Positions 38,715-48,854 of a stretch of DNA of 64,000 nt are shown one piece after another. The position numbers and the translations under genes were made by a program. The DNA lies in NCBI RefSeq assembly GCF_001310635.1, contig NZ_BAXR01000001.1, positions 310,001-374,000 on the forward strand. Reading direction: 5' to 3'. Source of the DNA: Bacillus sp. JCM 19034 (GTDB taxonomy: Bacteria > Bacillota > Bacilli > Bacillales > Bacillaceae_D). A model generated the notes under the pieces. It saw only the letters and a program-made list of their open reading frames with translations. It ran no database searches and was not told where the DNA came from. Each line of letters begins with the position of its first letter. Positions within the stretch are counted from its first letter, which is position 1.

Positions 38715-39894
38715 TCGGGGGCGCTTCGGTAACTTTGGAGGGAAATATGTCCCGGAAACGTTAATGAATGCTCTAGAGGAATTAGAAACTGAATTAGATA
38801 AAGCTCTAAAAGATGAAGCGTTTCATGCTGAATATATGGAGTATTTAAAGGAGTATGCTGGTCGACCGACAGCATTATCATATGCTGAAAATATTTCAAA
38901 TGAATTAGGTGGAGCGAAAATCTATTTAAAAAGAGAAGATTTATTGCACACTGGTGCCCATAAATTGAACAATGCAATGGGGCAGGCGTTACTTGCAAAA
39001 CGAATGGGGAAAAAGAAAATTGTTGCTGAAACTGGTGCTGGACAACATGGTGTAGCTTCAGCAACAATTGCTGCAAAATTCGGATTAGAGTGTAAAGTAT
39101 TTATGGGTGCTGAGGATATGGAGAGGCAGGCGTTAAATGTCTTTCGAATGGAGCTACTAGGTGCGGAGGTTGTTCCAGCAACATCTGGAAGCCAAACGCT
39201 AAAAGATGCAACTAATGAAGCGATCCGATATTGGGTTTCTAACGCGGAGGATACGTTTTATTTAATTGGCTCGGTCGTTGGTCCACATCCTTATCCAAAA
39301 ATGGTTCGCGATTTCCAGCGGATCATCGGTGATGAGTCAAGAAAGCAATTTATTGAACGGATCGGAAAGCTTCCTACTGAGATCATTGCCTGTGTTGGAG
39401 GAGGAAGTAACGCCATCGGTATGTTCTATCCTTTTCTAGAAGATGATGTTGTACTTCGGGGAGTTGAGGCAGCTGGAAAAGGCGTTGATACGAATCAGCA
39501 TGCCGCGACGATTACGAAAGGGACAAAAGGGGTTATCCACGGTTCAATGACGTATTTATTACAGGATGAATCAGGACAAATTATTGAACCATACTCTATT
39601 TCAGCAGGTCTTGATTATCCGGGAATCGGACCAGAGCATGCTTATTTAGCTAGTACTAGTCGTGTAGAGTATGAGGCAGTAACGGATATTCAAGCACTTG
39701 AAGCTCTAAAACTACTTTCGGAAACAGAGGGTATTATTCCTGCTATAGAATCTGCCCACGCATTAGCAAAAGCATTTGAACGTGCAAAAGAATTGACCCC
39801 GGAAGATACTATTCTCGTTTGCTTATCAGGTCGAGGAGATAAAGATGTACACACATTAATGAAGCATTTTAAGGGGGATCAAGATGGCAACTGA
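38701..39894 (+). CDS. trpB: Tryptophan synthase beta subunit
   Basis: A PLP enzyme condensing indole with serine. [17 protein letters not shown] begins the protein; the PLP lysine is in [10 protein letters not shown], the phosphate loop is [10 protein letters not shown] and [10 protein letters not shown] is the substrate loop. 397 residues. It overlaps trpF by 14 nt and trpA by 11 nt. Confidence 0.98.
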   Translation: MIPDNRGRFGNFGGKYVPETLMNALEELETELDKALKDEAFHAEYMEYLKEYAGRPTALSYAENISNELGGAKIYLKREDLLHTGAHKLNNAMGQALLAKRMGKKKIVAETGAGQHGVASATIAAKFGLECKVFMGAEDMERQALNVFRMELLGAEVVPATSGSQTLKDATNEAIRYWVSNAEDTFYLIGSVVGPHPYPKMVRDFQRIIGDESRKQFIERIGKLPTEIIACVGGGSNAIGMFYPFLEDDVVLRGVEAAGKGVDTNQHAATITKGTKGVIHGSMTYLLQDESGQIIEPYSISAGLDYPGIGPEHAYLASTSRVEYEAVTDIQALEALKLLSETEGIIPAIESAHALAKAFERAKELTPEDTILVCLSGRGDKDVHTLMKHFKGDQDGN

Positions 39895-40687
39895 GAGAAT
39901 GCTAGTCGCAACAAGTGGTGAAAAGCCACTTTTTATTCCATTTATAACGGCAGGAGACCCGTCTAGTGAAGCGACTATTGATATTGCGTTAACATTGCAA
40001 AAAGCAGGTGCTTCGATGATAGAGCTAGGCATTCCATACTCTGATCCGCTAGCGGATGGTCCGACGATCCAAGCAGCTTCAAAAAGGGCATTGCAACATG
40101 GAATGAGTTTAGAAAAGGCACTGAAGCTTGTACCAAAGATGCGTGAACGTGGTTTAACCATTCCTGTTATTATATTTACTTATGTCAATCCACTCATTCA
40201 ATATGGCGAAAAGAGAATAGTTGAAGAAGCCGCTCATTACGGCATCGATGGGTTTATCGTTCCTGACTTACCATATGAGGAAAGTGAAGAATTTGCCGAT
40301 CTTTGCGATCAATTTAATCTATCTCTTGTTTTGTTAGTTGCTCCGACTTCAAAGGAGCGGATGGTGAAAATTGCACAAAGGTCTCAAGGATTCCTCTATT
40401 GTGTTTCTTCATTAGGGGTCACTGGTGCTAGGGCTCATTTCGATCCGAAAGTTTATGAATTTCTCAAGACGGTCCGAGAAGCAAGCTCAATCCCAACAGC
40501 GGTAGGCTTTGGTATTTCAACTCCTGAACAAGTAAAGGTGATGCGTGAGCATGCTGATGGAGTTGTAGTCGGAAGTGCACTTGTAAATAAAATTGGCGAG
40601 CTTAAAGAACAACTATTAAATAGTGATAAACGAACGGAAGCATTAAATGAAATTGAAAAGTTTGTTTCATTAATGGCAAAAGCGTAA
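39884..40687 (+). CDS. trpA: Tryptophan synthase alpha subunit
   Basis: Cleaves indole-3-glycerol phosphate to indole. FITAGDPS, then [16 protein letters not shown] with the catalytic Glu and Asp, and [14 protein letters not shown] are present. 267 residues. AAGGGGGA precedes ATG 39884. It is followed after 41 nt by hisC with no terminator between. Confidence 0.97.
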   Translation: MATERMLVATSGEKPLFIPFITAGDPSSEATIDIALTLQKAGASMIELGIPYSDPLADGPTIQAASKRALQHGMSLEKALKLVPKMRERGLTIPVIIFTYVNPLIQYGEKRIVEEAAHYGIDGFIVPDLPYEESEEFADLCDQFNLSLVLLVAPTSKERMVKIAQRSQGFLYCVSSLGVTGARAHFDPKVYEFLKTVREASSIPTAVGFGISTPEQVKVMREHADGVVVGSALVNKIGELKEQLLNSDKRTEALNEIEKFVSLMAKA

Positions 40688-40728
40688 CAACGTGTTAAAA
40701 TAAGAAGATAGATTGGAGTGAAAACACT

Positions 40729-41825
40729 ATGAATATTAAACGACAAATCGTTGGTTTACCTCCATATAAGCCTGGAAAACCTATTGAAGAAGTGAAAAGA
40801 GAATTAGGTTTATCTAAAGTCGTAAAATTAGCTTCAAACGAAAACCCTTATGGATCTTCAAAAAAAGCTACAGAAGCAATTCGCAATGCAGCTTCCGAAA
40901 CGACTATTTATCCTGATGGCTATGCAGCAGAGTTACGACATAAAGTAGCGAGTAAGCTCGGGGTAAAACCAGGACAGTTAATATTTGGTAATGGTTCTGA
41001 TGAAGTGATTCAGTTTTTGTGTCGTGCCTTACTTTCTCCTGATACGAATACAGTTACTGCCGATCCGACATTTTCACAGTATAAGTTAAATGCGATTATT
41101 GAAGGAGCTGAAGTTCGTGAGGTTCCTTCGGTCGATGGCGTTCATGATTTAAATGCCATGCTTGAAGCGATTGATAATAAGACAAGAATTGTCTGGATCT
41201 GTAACCCTAATAATCCTTCAGGTACATACGTGAATGAAGAAGCATTCAAACAATTTTTAGCTTCAGTACCTCTGATGTACTAGTTGTTTCAGATGAAGCA
41301 TATTACGAGTATGTGACAGCAAATGACTATCCTAATACCATTTCACTTATTGATCAATACCCAAATTTAATGGTATTACGTACATTTTCAAAAGCCTATG
41401 GGCTAGCTGCTTTACGTGTCGGCTATGGAGTAGGAAATGCTCAATTTGTTTCTAGCATAGACCCTGTACGACCACCATTTAACAACAATTCATTTGGCCA
41501 CGTGGCTGCAGCAGCAGCTTTAGATGATGAAGCATTTATTGATGAGTGCGTGAAAAAGAATACAGAGGGAATGCGGCAGTTTGAACAGTTTTGCCAAGAG
41601 CATAATCTTTATTATTACCCATCTCAAACAAACTTTATTTTAATAGACTTTCAACAATCAGGTGATCAAGTTTTTGATTACTTATTAAAAAAAGGATTTA
41701 TTGTACGTTCTGGTGAGGCGTTAGGTTATCCTACATGCATTCGTATAACGATTGGGAAGAAAGAGGAAAATGAGGGATTATTTGTCCATTTGAAACAATT
41801 GTTAGAAATGACTGCCATTCGATAA
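40729..41825 (+). CDS. hisC: Histidinol-phosphate aminotransferase HisC (one frameshift)
   Basis: A class I/II PLP aminotransferase; in Bacillus it also serves in Phe and Tyr synthesis. LASNENPYG near residue 34, NGSDEVIQ and [11 protein letters not shown] are followed, after a one-base loss near 41270 ([16 protein letters not shown] expected), by the PLP lysine in [14 protein letters not shown]. Corrected length is about 365 residues. GGAGTG precedes ATG 40729. Its place between trpA and tyrA is the B. subtilis arrangement. Confidence 0.95.
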
Positions 41826-41839
41826 CGTTTTTCTTAAAG

Positions 41840-41875
41840 TCCGTCTTTCATATATGGATGAGAGGCGGATTTTTA
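41840..41875 (+). terminator. Intrinsic terminator after hisC
   Basis: A 12-bp stem with two G-U pairs (41840-41851 with 41858-41869), a 6-nt loop and five T. It ends the trp-hisC transcript, so tyrA-aroA needs its own promoter or read-through. Confidence 0.9.
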
Positions 41876-41990
41876 CCGAATAAGTAGGGTAGAGAGTCGT
41901 TTTTTTGAAAGTACACTATTTACATAAACTCGCACGACATTGTTAAATTTTTATCATAGCCGTGTAAAATTGCTTAGAAAGGAGAACGGC

Positions 41991-43087
41991 ATGAAGCGAA
42001 CAGCATTCATTATCGGCCTAGGGTTAATAGGTGGCTCAATTGCGTTAGCGATACGAGCTGAACATGATGTTACAGTCTTAGGCTATGATATTTCACAACA
42101 GCAACAAAAGATGGCACTTTCATTAAAAGTGATTGATAAAGCTGTGGATTCTATTGAGGACGGTGTTAAACAAGCTGATTTAATTGTACTTGCAACGCCT
42201 GTATTAAAAACAGAAGAATTAATAAGGGAACTTTGTCAATTAGAAATGAAACGAGGGGCAATTATAACAGATGTTGGAAGCACCAAGAAAAAAATTGTCG
42301 AAACTGCAGCTTGTTTAGAGGATAAAGATGTTGTATTTATTGGTGGGCACCCAATGGCAGGCTCACATAAAAGTGGTGTGGAAGCAGCACGTGTTCATTT
42401 ATTTGAAAATGCTTTCTACATTTTTACTCCTGTTAATCAAACGGATGTCAGACACATTATTCAATTACAAAACTGGTTAAAAGGAACGAAAGCCACCTTT
42501 ATGGAGCTAACTCCGGAAGAGCATGATCGTTTTGCCGGGCTATTAGCCATTTTCCACATATTGTAGCAGCGTCACTTGTTCACCAACTATCTAATTTAGA
42601 TAGTGATGATCGTGTTGTGTCACAGCTTGCTGCTGGTGGCTTTAGAGATATTACGAGAATTGCATCATCAAGTCCAACGATGTGGCGTGATATTTTATTA
42701 CATAACAAAGAAAGTATATTAATGCTTTTAGATAAATGGTCAAAAGAGATGGAAAAAGTTCAGACAATGCTAGAGCAAGAAAATGCTGATGCTATTTTTG
42801 ATTATTTCCAAACGGCAAAAGCCTTTCGTGAAGGATTACCACCACGTGAAAAAGGGGCCATTCCATCTTTTTATGATTTGTTCGTAGATATTCCTGATCA
42901 CCCTGGTGTGATATCCGATGTAACAAGTATTTTAGCTGAGCATGAAATTAGTTTAACAAATATTCGGATCTTAGAAACACGTGAAGATATAATGGGCGTA
43001 CTTAGTATTAGCTTTCGATCTGAAGAGGATCGACAAAGAGCAAAGAAGCACCTTGAACAGGCAATGTATGAAACGTATATTTTATAA
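41991..43087 (+). CDS. tyrA: Prephenate dehydrogenase TyrA with ACT domain (one frameshift)
   Basis: Oxidises prephenate to 4-hydroxyphenylpyruvate. The NAD motif GLGLIGGS is near residue 9, [11 protein letters not shown] and [12 protein letters not shown] follow. One A is missing near 42545, where [18 protein letters not shown] is expected; the next frame continues to a C-terminal ACT domain ([18 protein letters not shown]), the site of tyrosine feedback in this family. Corrected length is about 365 residues. AAAGGAG lies 6 nt before ATG 41991. Confidence 0.95.
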
Positions 43088-43098
43088 GGGGGACATGT

Positions 43099-44391
43099 AT
43101 GACTAACGTACAAGTAAATCAAGCTCGTACCGGTTTAAACGGTTCAATTCAAATTCCTGGAGATAAATCGATTTCGCATCGAGCCGTCATGTTTGGAGCG
43201 ATTGCAAATGGTACAACAACAGTTGAAGGGTTTTTACCTGGAGATGATTGTTTAAGTACGATCAGTTGCTTTCGAAAATTAGGTGTCAAGATTGAACAGG
43301 AAAATGAACGAGTTACAATTGAAGGAAAAGGGTGGACAGGTCTAGAAGAACCAAGTGAAATTTTAGATGTAGGTAATTCTGGTACAACGACAAGGTTGAT
43401 GTTAGGTATATTAGCGACTCGACCATTTCATTCAGTCGTCATAGGCGATGACTCGATTGCCAAAAGACCGATGGCAAGAGTGACAAAACCATTACGAGAG
43501 ATGGGTTCGATAATTGATGGTCGCGATAACGGGAATTTCACACCTTTAGCAATTCGTGGAGGTGCTACAAAAGCTATTCAATTTGAATCGAAGGTAGCAA
43601 GTGCACAAGTAAAATCGGCAATTCTACTATCTGGACTACAAAGTGAAGGAACGACATCGGTTACAGAACCGGCTTTATCACGTGATCATACTGAACGAAT
43701 GTTAGAAGCATTTGGAGTTTTAGTGAAACGAGATGGACTAACCGTTTCAGTTGAAGGGGGACAATCGTTACAAGCACAGCATATTGTTGTACCAGGTGAT
43801 ATTTCTTCCGCCGCCTTCTTCCTTGTTGCCGGAGCAATTGTCCCGCAAAGTAAGATTACGTTACGAGGTGTTGGAATGAATCCGACTCGTTCAGGTATTA
43901 TCGATGTTTTACAGCAAATGGGGGCTGAACTGCTCATTGAAAATGAGAAAATGGCAGGTGGGGAACCGATTGCTGATTTAACAATCACAACCTCTAATTT
44001 AAAAGGAATTGAAATAAGTGGTGATTTAATACCACGTTTAATTGATGAAATTCCAGTTATCGCTGTATTAGCTACTCAAGCTGAAGGAACGACGGTTATT
44101 AAAGATGCAGAAGAATTAAAAGTAAAGGAAACAAATCGTATTGACACAGTTGTCAGTGAGCTGACAAAGGCTGGGGCTCAAATTAAGGCAACAGATGACG
44201 GAATGATTATTGAAGGTAAATCACCTTTAAAAGGAGCTAAAGTTAGTAGTTATGGTGATCATCGTATCGGGATGGCTATGGCAATAGCCGCACTGATTGC
44301 ACAAGAACCAATGACTATTGAAAGAAGTGAAGCAATCGCAGTATCATATACAAGCTTTTTTGAACATATAAACGCATTACAAAATAAGTAA
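43099..44391 (+). CDS. aroA: 5-enolpyruvylshikimate-3-phosphate synthase
   Basis: The penultimate step to chorismate, target of glyphosate (called aroE in B. subtilis). [13 protein letters not shown] near residue 17, GNSGTTTRL near 92, QVKSAILL and [11 protein letters not shown] are canonical. 430 residues, intact. GGGGGAC precedes ATG 43099, 11 nt after tyrA, so the two form a pair. Confidence 0.97.
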   Translation: MTNVQVNQARTGLNGSIQIPGDKSISHRAVMFGAIANGTTTVEGFLPGDDCLSTISCFRKLGVKIEQENERVTIEGKGWTGLEEPSEILDVGNSGTTTRLMLGILATRPFHSVVIGDDSIAKRPMARVTKPLREMGSIIDGRDNGNFTPLAIRGGATKAIQFESKVASAQVKSAILLSGLQSEGTTSVTEPALSRDHTERMLEAFGVLVKRDGLTVSVEGGQSLQAQHIVVPGDISSAAFFLVAGAIVPQSKITLRGVGMNPTRSGIIDVLQQMGAELLIENEKMAGGEPIADLTITTSNLKGIEISGDLIPRLIDEIPVIAVLATQAEGTTVIKDAEELKVKETNRIDTVVSELTKAGAQIKATDDGMIIEGKSPLKGAKVSSYGDHRIGMAMAIAALIAQEPMTIERSEAIAVSYTSFFEHINALQNK

Positions 44392-44403
44392 AAAGCTTAT
44401 AAT

Positions 44404-44445
44404 AAACGGTTTGCCTTGATATGTATTGAGGTAGATCGTTTTTTC
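44404..44445 (+). terminator. Intrinsic terminator after aroA
   Basis: A 14-bp stem with several G-U pairs (44404-44417 with 44428-44441), a 10-nt loop and a T run. It closes the aromatic block. Confidence 0.8.
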
Positions 44446-44508
44446 TATAAATGGGGTGGAGTTTAGAACTATTGTTTATGTGGAATGTCAGTTTTGAATT
44501 ACTAGAAT

Positions 44509-44604
44509 AAAAAAAAGCCTCGCTAGTAAACTAGTAAGCGTTTACAAATGCGAGGTAAAATAAGCTAAGTTGTATGGATAGGAGTGGAGAGAAACCATAC
44601 GCTT
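44509..44604 (-). ncRNA. Candidate small regulatory RNA
   Basis: A free-standing transcription unit on the minus strand, about 96 nt, in the aroA to 44748 gap. It begins about 7 nt after a strong promoter (see next entry). The 5' hairpin has stem GTATGG/CCATAC (plus 44572-44600) and presents a 17-nt CU-rich loop with two CTCC-type motifs, complementary to Shine-Dalgarno sequences. A linker follows, then a terminator hairpin (outer CCTCGC/GCGAGG, 44518-44555; inner GTAAAC/GTTTAC) and eight T (plus-strand A run 44509-44516). No coding frame fits. I do not recognise it as a known family; function as an antisense regulator is inference. Confidence 0.7.
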
Positions 44605-44610
44605 GATTTA

Positions 44611-44638
44611 AGTATACTTCATTTTTGGGAAAAGTCAA
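44611..44638 (-). promoter_or_regulatory. Sigma-A promoter of the candidate small RNA
   Basis: On the minus strand, TTGACT (plus 44633-44638) and TATACT (plus 44611-44616) are separated by 16 nt; each is one mismatch from consensus. The only nearby downstream feature is the hairpin-terminator unit. Confidence 0.7.
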
Positions 44639-44747
44639 CTGGTTTGGTGAAATTTTAGAAATTAATTATCGTATTGCTCTAAGTTCTGATTCGTATTTCT
44701 ACAACATAGCTTGTCTAGTAGAAAGGAAAATCAAGGGGGCTTAGAGA

Positions 44748-45689
44748 ATGTATTTATTAGATAAAGTGACTAAAGTAGATGAACGTAAATGGAAGAATCG
44801 TTGTTACATTGTGGAAGGTGGAAAGATACGTTATGCAACTTCATCATTTCAGCAATGGAATCGAAAAAGAGTAAATATGAACGGTACTTTAATATGTAAT
44901 GGACGTATTTATTTTGAAGATCAATTACTGAAAGACCCCTCTAATCAGCATTTTTCCGATAGGCAAAAACAGCTCATTAAAGAAGGGTGCACAACAATTG
45001 CAGTTGCTCCCTATGTAAAATATGAAAGCGAATTGCCGAACATTCCGTTAAAATGGTCTAAATTTATGGAAAGAAGTACAATTGACTATGTTGTAGGATT
45101 AACGGTACCGGTCAATTTAGTTCGTCCAAGTTTTATTCGGAAATGTCAAAACCTACTAATACCATTTTTAAAAGTAGAAATTAAAAAGGTAGCAGATATT
45201 CATTCGATCCAGTGGACTCATATATCTCATTCATTATTGCATTACCCATTAATGCTGATACCAATCTTTCATTCTTCAGTTAAGAGGAAGAAAACCCTCT
45301 ATATGACTTGGAAAAAATATTGTCTAGAATACGGTATTCACACAGAACTTAATGAATTATCTAATTCCACATTAAGTAAAACATTTTTACAGAAAATCGG
45401 GTTATTCCCGCAAAAAGGAACGTTGATTGCTGGAAGTGATCTCGATTATATTGCTTATATAAATGGAAAAGTTAAGAGCAGATATGAACGATTAAAAGTT
45501 TTGAGAGGAGATGATGAACTTTATGAACGTGCTGAACCAGACCTTGTCGTTTTAAGGGGTAAAGTTTTAAAAGTTTTTCAGGACATTGATTTAGATCAAG
45601 GTTACGGACAAAGAATAAAAATCATTCGACCAGGTCGTTTTTTATCAATGAATGATGTTATAACGTTAGAAAATGGAATATATCGCTGA
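44748..45689 (+). CDS. Degenerate hydantoinase/dihydropyrimidinase-like protein
   Basis: A 313-residue protein I place by remnants of the amidohydrolase family. The C-terminal part matches the hydantoinase ending: FLQKIGLFPQKGTLIAGSDLDY (about 220-241, trimmed in the family as FGLYPRKGT.A.GSDAD) and DLVVLRGKVLKVF, then GYGQRIKIIRPGRF. The N-terminal strand that should carry the HxH metal motif reads GTLICNGRIYFED, so the metal ligands are gone. The barrel is about 150 residues shorter than usual. No catalytic lysine is apparent. It is probably a non-catalytic descendant; function unknown. It is not part of the conserved B. subtilis order. GGGGG lies near ATG 44748. Confidence 0.6.
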   Translation: MYLLDKVTKVDERKWKNRCYIVEGGKIRYATSSFQQWNRKRVNMNGTLICNGRIYFEDQLLKDPSNQHFSDRQKQLIKEGCTTIAVAPYVKYESELPNIPLKWSKFMERSTIDYVVGLTVPVNLVRPSFIRKCQNLLIPFLKVEIKKVADIHSIQWTHISHSLLHYPLMLIPIFHSSVKRKKTLYMTWKKYCLEYGIHTELNELSNSTLSKTFLQKIGLFPQKGTLIAGSDLDYIAYINGKVKSRYERLKVLRGDDELYERAEPDLVVLRGKVLKVFQDIDLDQGYGQRIKIIRPGRFLSMNDVITLENGIYR

Positions 45690-45715
45690 TCAATATGGAA
45701 AATTGGTCATATTAA

Positions 45716-45742
45716 GAAAGTAGAGTAGACTTCTCTACTTTC
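45716..45742. repeat. Perfect 10-bp dyad upstream of ypiA
   Basis: GAAAGTAGAG (45716-45725) and CTCTACTTTC (45733-45742) flank a 7-nt centre. No T run follows on either strand. A weaker dyad (GATCAAT/ATTGGTC) lies just before it. It could be an operator or a weak terminator of the preceding gene. Confidence 0.5.
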
Positions 45743-45823
45743 ATACATAGAAGTACGTTTCCTTTCTTCATAACTGAAAAAATGATACGATATCGGTACC
45801 CTTGTGAAAAAGGAGGAATAGTA

Positions 45824-47072
45824 ATGAATCTTAAAGAAATTATTGATAAGATCGAAAATGGTGAAGTTGATGAAGGGTTACTTGAATTAGAACGGCTAGA
45901 AAAAAAGCAGATCACCAATCAAAATATGAAATTGCTCAAGTTTATCACGAGTTAGGACATATTAAAAAGGCAAAAGACGTGTTAGATGAATTGCTCCTAT
46001 TGTATCCTGATGAAGGAGAATTATATACATTTGCTGCGGAATTACTTATTGATATGGACGAAGAAGACGAGGCCATTGAAATGCTAAATGAAATTAAAGA
46101 AGATGACCCTGTTTATTTGCAGGCCCAATTATTATTAGCTGATTTATATCAAATGCAGTCATTAGATGAGGTTGCCGAACAAAAATTACTTAACGCGGTC
46201 AAAAAAGCTCCAGATGAGCCAATTATTTCTTACGGTCTAGGTGAATTTTACTTATCAAGAGGAGATTACGGAAAGAGTATTCCTTATTTAAAGAAAGCTG
46301 TTCATTCAGGTGAAACGATTCCAGACGTATATTTAGAATTAACATTAGCAGAAGCCTATAGTGCAACTGGACAGTTTGAAGATGCACTACACTATTATCA
46401 ACGAGGCGTTAAAAAAATATGACCCCTGATGGTCTGTTTGGATATGGATTTACCGCTTACCAGATGGGTGATAATGTTTTAGCAATAGAACAATTCGAAA
46501 CGTTAAAAACATTAGATCCTGATTATTCAACTGTGTATCCTTTTTTAGCAAAAGCGTATGAAGCAGAAGAAAGAATAGACGACGCACTAGATGTCATTAA
46601 GGCTGGGATGAGTGTTGATGAGTTTAATGAATCGTTGTATATTCAAGCAGCAAAACTAGCGTTTAAAAAGAATATTCCTGTTGATGGGGAAGAGTATTTA
46701 AAAAAAGTCATTGCATTAAACCCTTCAAATGTAGAAGCGGTTCATACGTTAGCAGCATACTATAAGCACCATGAATTGTTTGATGATCTGCTTGATTTAA
46801 TGAATCATATGAAAGAATACAAAGAAGAAGATCTCATGTATAAATGGTATGAAGCAGCAGCATTAAGAGAAACTGATGAGTTTGAAGAAGCATATCGTTT
46901 ATATGAGCAGATTGCTCCAGATTATAACGATGATGCGGATTTCTTAGAAGAATACGGTTATTTCTTAATGGAGTATGGAAAAAGAGAAAAAGCAAGGGAG
47001 ATTTTCAAACGACTTTTAACAATGAAACCAGAACGATATGATATTGTAGAAGTATTAGATAATCAATTTTAA
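45824..47072 (+). CDS. ypiA: TPR-repeat protein YpiA (two frameshifts)
   Basis: A cytoplasmic protein built of tetratricopeptide-like helical repeats from about residue 50 to the end (for example AEQKLLNAVKKAPDEP, YGKSIPYLKKAVHSG). Two A runs each lack one base: 45900-45906 (LEKKADHQSKYE expected) and 46411-46417 (GVKKNMTPDGLFGYGF expected). Corrected length is about 416 residues, near B. subtilis YpiA. AAAGGAGGA precedes ATG 45824. Function beyond protein interaction is unknown. Confidence 0.88.
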
Positions 47073-47156
47073 AAAGGGTTAATTATTTGTCATGTAACTA
47101 AAGGCATTTTAGGTGGATGGCTATAAATACGTATGAAATTACGAGGGAGGATACGA

Positions 47157-47699
47157 ATGGGTCATATGATTTCAGTGAGTGAGAAGAAGGATTTTTTAAA
47201 ACAATTTCTAAATGAATATGAATTAAAGCGTCGTGAGTGTACGTGGTTACTAAATTATTTAATGAATCATGATAGTATTATGAAATATGTTCATTTCGTT
47301 GAGAAAGCAGCTCATACTCCTAAAGGATTAATTATCTCTGCAAAAGGAGTAGATCAACTCCCTTTTTCTTTTCATAAACAATATCATGTGACAACTGATA
47401 CAGAAAAAGCGTTTCATGATATCCGTTTAAATCATACCGAGGATGTCTATATTGAACTGCATTTTCGTGAATCTAACCGCTATCCTCCTTATGTAAGTGT
47501 GCTAGAAGAAAACCCATTCGTACCAAAAAATGTTGAATTAGACAAAGTGTATGACGAAGCAGCATCATTCATTTTAACAAGATCATTGACAGACTATCGC
47601 AAGCAGCTATTAAAAAAGGAAATTGACCGAGCATTAGATGAGCGAAATCATACTTTGTTTATGGAACTTCTAGAAGAGTTAAAAAAGCTTGATCGATAA
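47157..47699 (+). CDS. ypiB: UPF0302 family protein YpiB
   Basis: A 180-residue protein whose order (between ypiA and ypiF, ahead of qcrABC) and sequence (LLNYLMNHDSIMKYVHFVE, then a C-terminal DRALDERN helix) identify YpiB. The product has been linked to quality of the QcrA complex in B. subtilis only loosely; treat function as unknown. ATG 47157 follows GGGAGGA; an earlier in-frame ATG at 47133 lies before the site. Confidence 0.88.
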   Translation: MGHMISVSEKKDFLKQFLNEYELKRRECTWLLNYLMNHDSIMKYVHFVEKAAHTPKGLIISAKGVDQLPFSFHKQYHVTTDTEKAFHDIRLNHTEDVYIELHFRESNRYPPYVSVLEENPFVPKNVELDKVYDEAASFILTRSLTDYRKQLLKKEIDRALDERNHTLFMELLEELKKLDR

Positions 47700-47735
47700 T
47701 TTTTTAGTGATCGTATGTGATAAAGAGGTGAAAAT

Positions 47736-48200
47736 ATGAAATGGAATGCAAATGATCTGGATACATATTTACAAGCGAGGGAATATATAGATACAGCGGT
47801 TATTCCATTAGTGCCAATTACATGGGGAAATGATGTTAAAACAACTGTATCGATGGGCGAGTTTATAACAATTATTTCCCATGAATTAGAAAACCAGTTT
47901 CGTGGACGTGTTATATTATTCCCAGCATTTACTTATTTGTTATCTGAGGCAAGTGATGAGCTTTTAAACAAATTAAAAAAATGGGAGGACAAGCTAGTAG
48001 CTGAAGGGTTTAAGCATGTCATTTACTTAACTTCTGATGGCCAGTGGCGTCAAGTAGAACAGCATTTAAACGGTTTACATATTTGGTTACCGTCTATTCC
48101 ATTGGAACATCTTGATAACGAAAATCGACAAAGAGTCATACAAGATCAAATGAAGCAACTGATCCCATTTGTGACAAAAAAATGGCAAACAGTAGAGTAA
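47736..48200 (+). CDS. ypiF: DUF2487 family protein YpiF
   Basis: A 154-residue soluble protein starting MKWNANDLDTYLQAREYIDTAVIPL, trimmed here to its typical opening; the YpiF family sits directly ahead of the cytochrome bc genes in bacilli. No catalytic motif is visible. AGAGGTG precedes ATG 47736. It is 36 nt after ypiB, likely the same operon. Confidence 0.82.
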   Translation: MKWNANDLDTYLQAREYIDTAVIPLVPITWGNDVKTTVSMGEFITIISHELENQFRGRVILFPAFTYLLSEASDELLNKLKKWEDKLVAEGFKHVIYLTSDGQWRQVEQHLNGLHIWLPSIPLEHLDNENRQRVIQDQMKQLIPFVTKKWQTVE

Positions 48201-48279
48201 ACAAATTTGCCGAATTTGTGCCGATATTTAGAAGTTGTTGCACATTCATCTTTGTTGTATTATCATGAGTATGTCCTAG

Positions 48280-48285
48280 TATAAT
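48280..48285 (+). promoter_or_regulatory. Possible -10 box for qcrABC
   Basis: A perfect TATAAT lies 54 nt before qcrA. The best -35 (TTGTAT, 48255-48260) has a long 19-nt spacer, so the promoter is tentative. Confidence 0.35.
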
Positions 48286-48338
48286 ATGTGCTTATTGCCC
48301 ATTTGGGTTGACTTTACTTATGCAAGGGGGGAAAATGA

Positions 48339-48839
48339 GTGAGCGAAAAAAACCACAAAGTATCACGGAGACAGTTCCTAACGTATACGCTTACTGGTGT
48401 TGGTGGATTCATGGCAGCTGGTATTTTGATGCCGATGGCACGATTTGCTTTAGATCCGGCATTAAAAGCAGGAGCAGAATCTGAGTTTCTTTACCTATGT
48501 GATCTAGATCAATTGACTGAAGATCCTCAAGTATTTCCATTTACATTCAATCAAATTGATTCATGGTATGAATCAGAGGTATCAAGAGACGTCTATGTTT
48601 TTATCCGTGATAATGAAGTAACAGCTTTATCTGCTGTTTGTACTCATCTTGGTTGTACCGTAGCGTTCGAAGGCAATGATGATTATCCGGATCAATTTTT
48701 CTGTCCATGTCACGGCGGACGATTTGATAGGGATGGGCAAAACATTGCTGGTACTCCGCCAAGACGACCGCTTGATGCGTATGAAGTCAAGGTAGAGGAT
48801 GGAAAAGTTTATTTAGGATCAATTTATCAACGAACATAG
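48339..48839 (+). CDS. qcrA: Menaquinol:cytochrome c reductase Rieske subunit
   Basis: The 2Fe-2S subunit of the bc complex. A twin-arginine-like start (SRRQFLTYTLTG) leads a membrane anchor; the cluster ligands are in CTHLGC and CPCHGG near residues 105-127. The start is GTG 48339; the ATG 4 nt earlier is out of frame. 166 residues, the usual length. Electrons from menaquinol made by the upstream mqn/hep/menG genes pass here. Confidence 0.95.
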   Translation: MSEKNHKVSRRQFLTYTLTGVGGFMAAGILMPMARFALDPALKAGAESEFLYLCDLDQLTEDPQVFPFTFNQIDSWYESEVSRDVYVFIRDNEVTALSAVCTHLGCTVAFEGNDDYPDQFFCPCHGGRFDRDGQNIAGTPPRRPLDAYEVKVEDGKVYLGSIYQRT

Positions 48840-48854
48840 GGAGGGGCGTAATCA

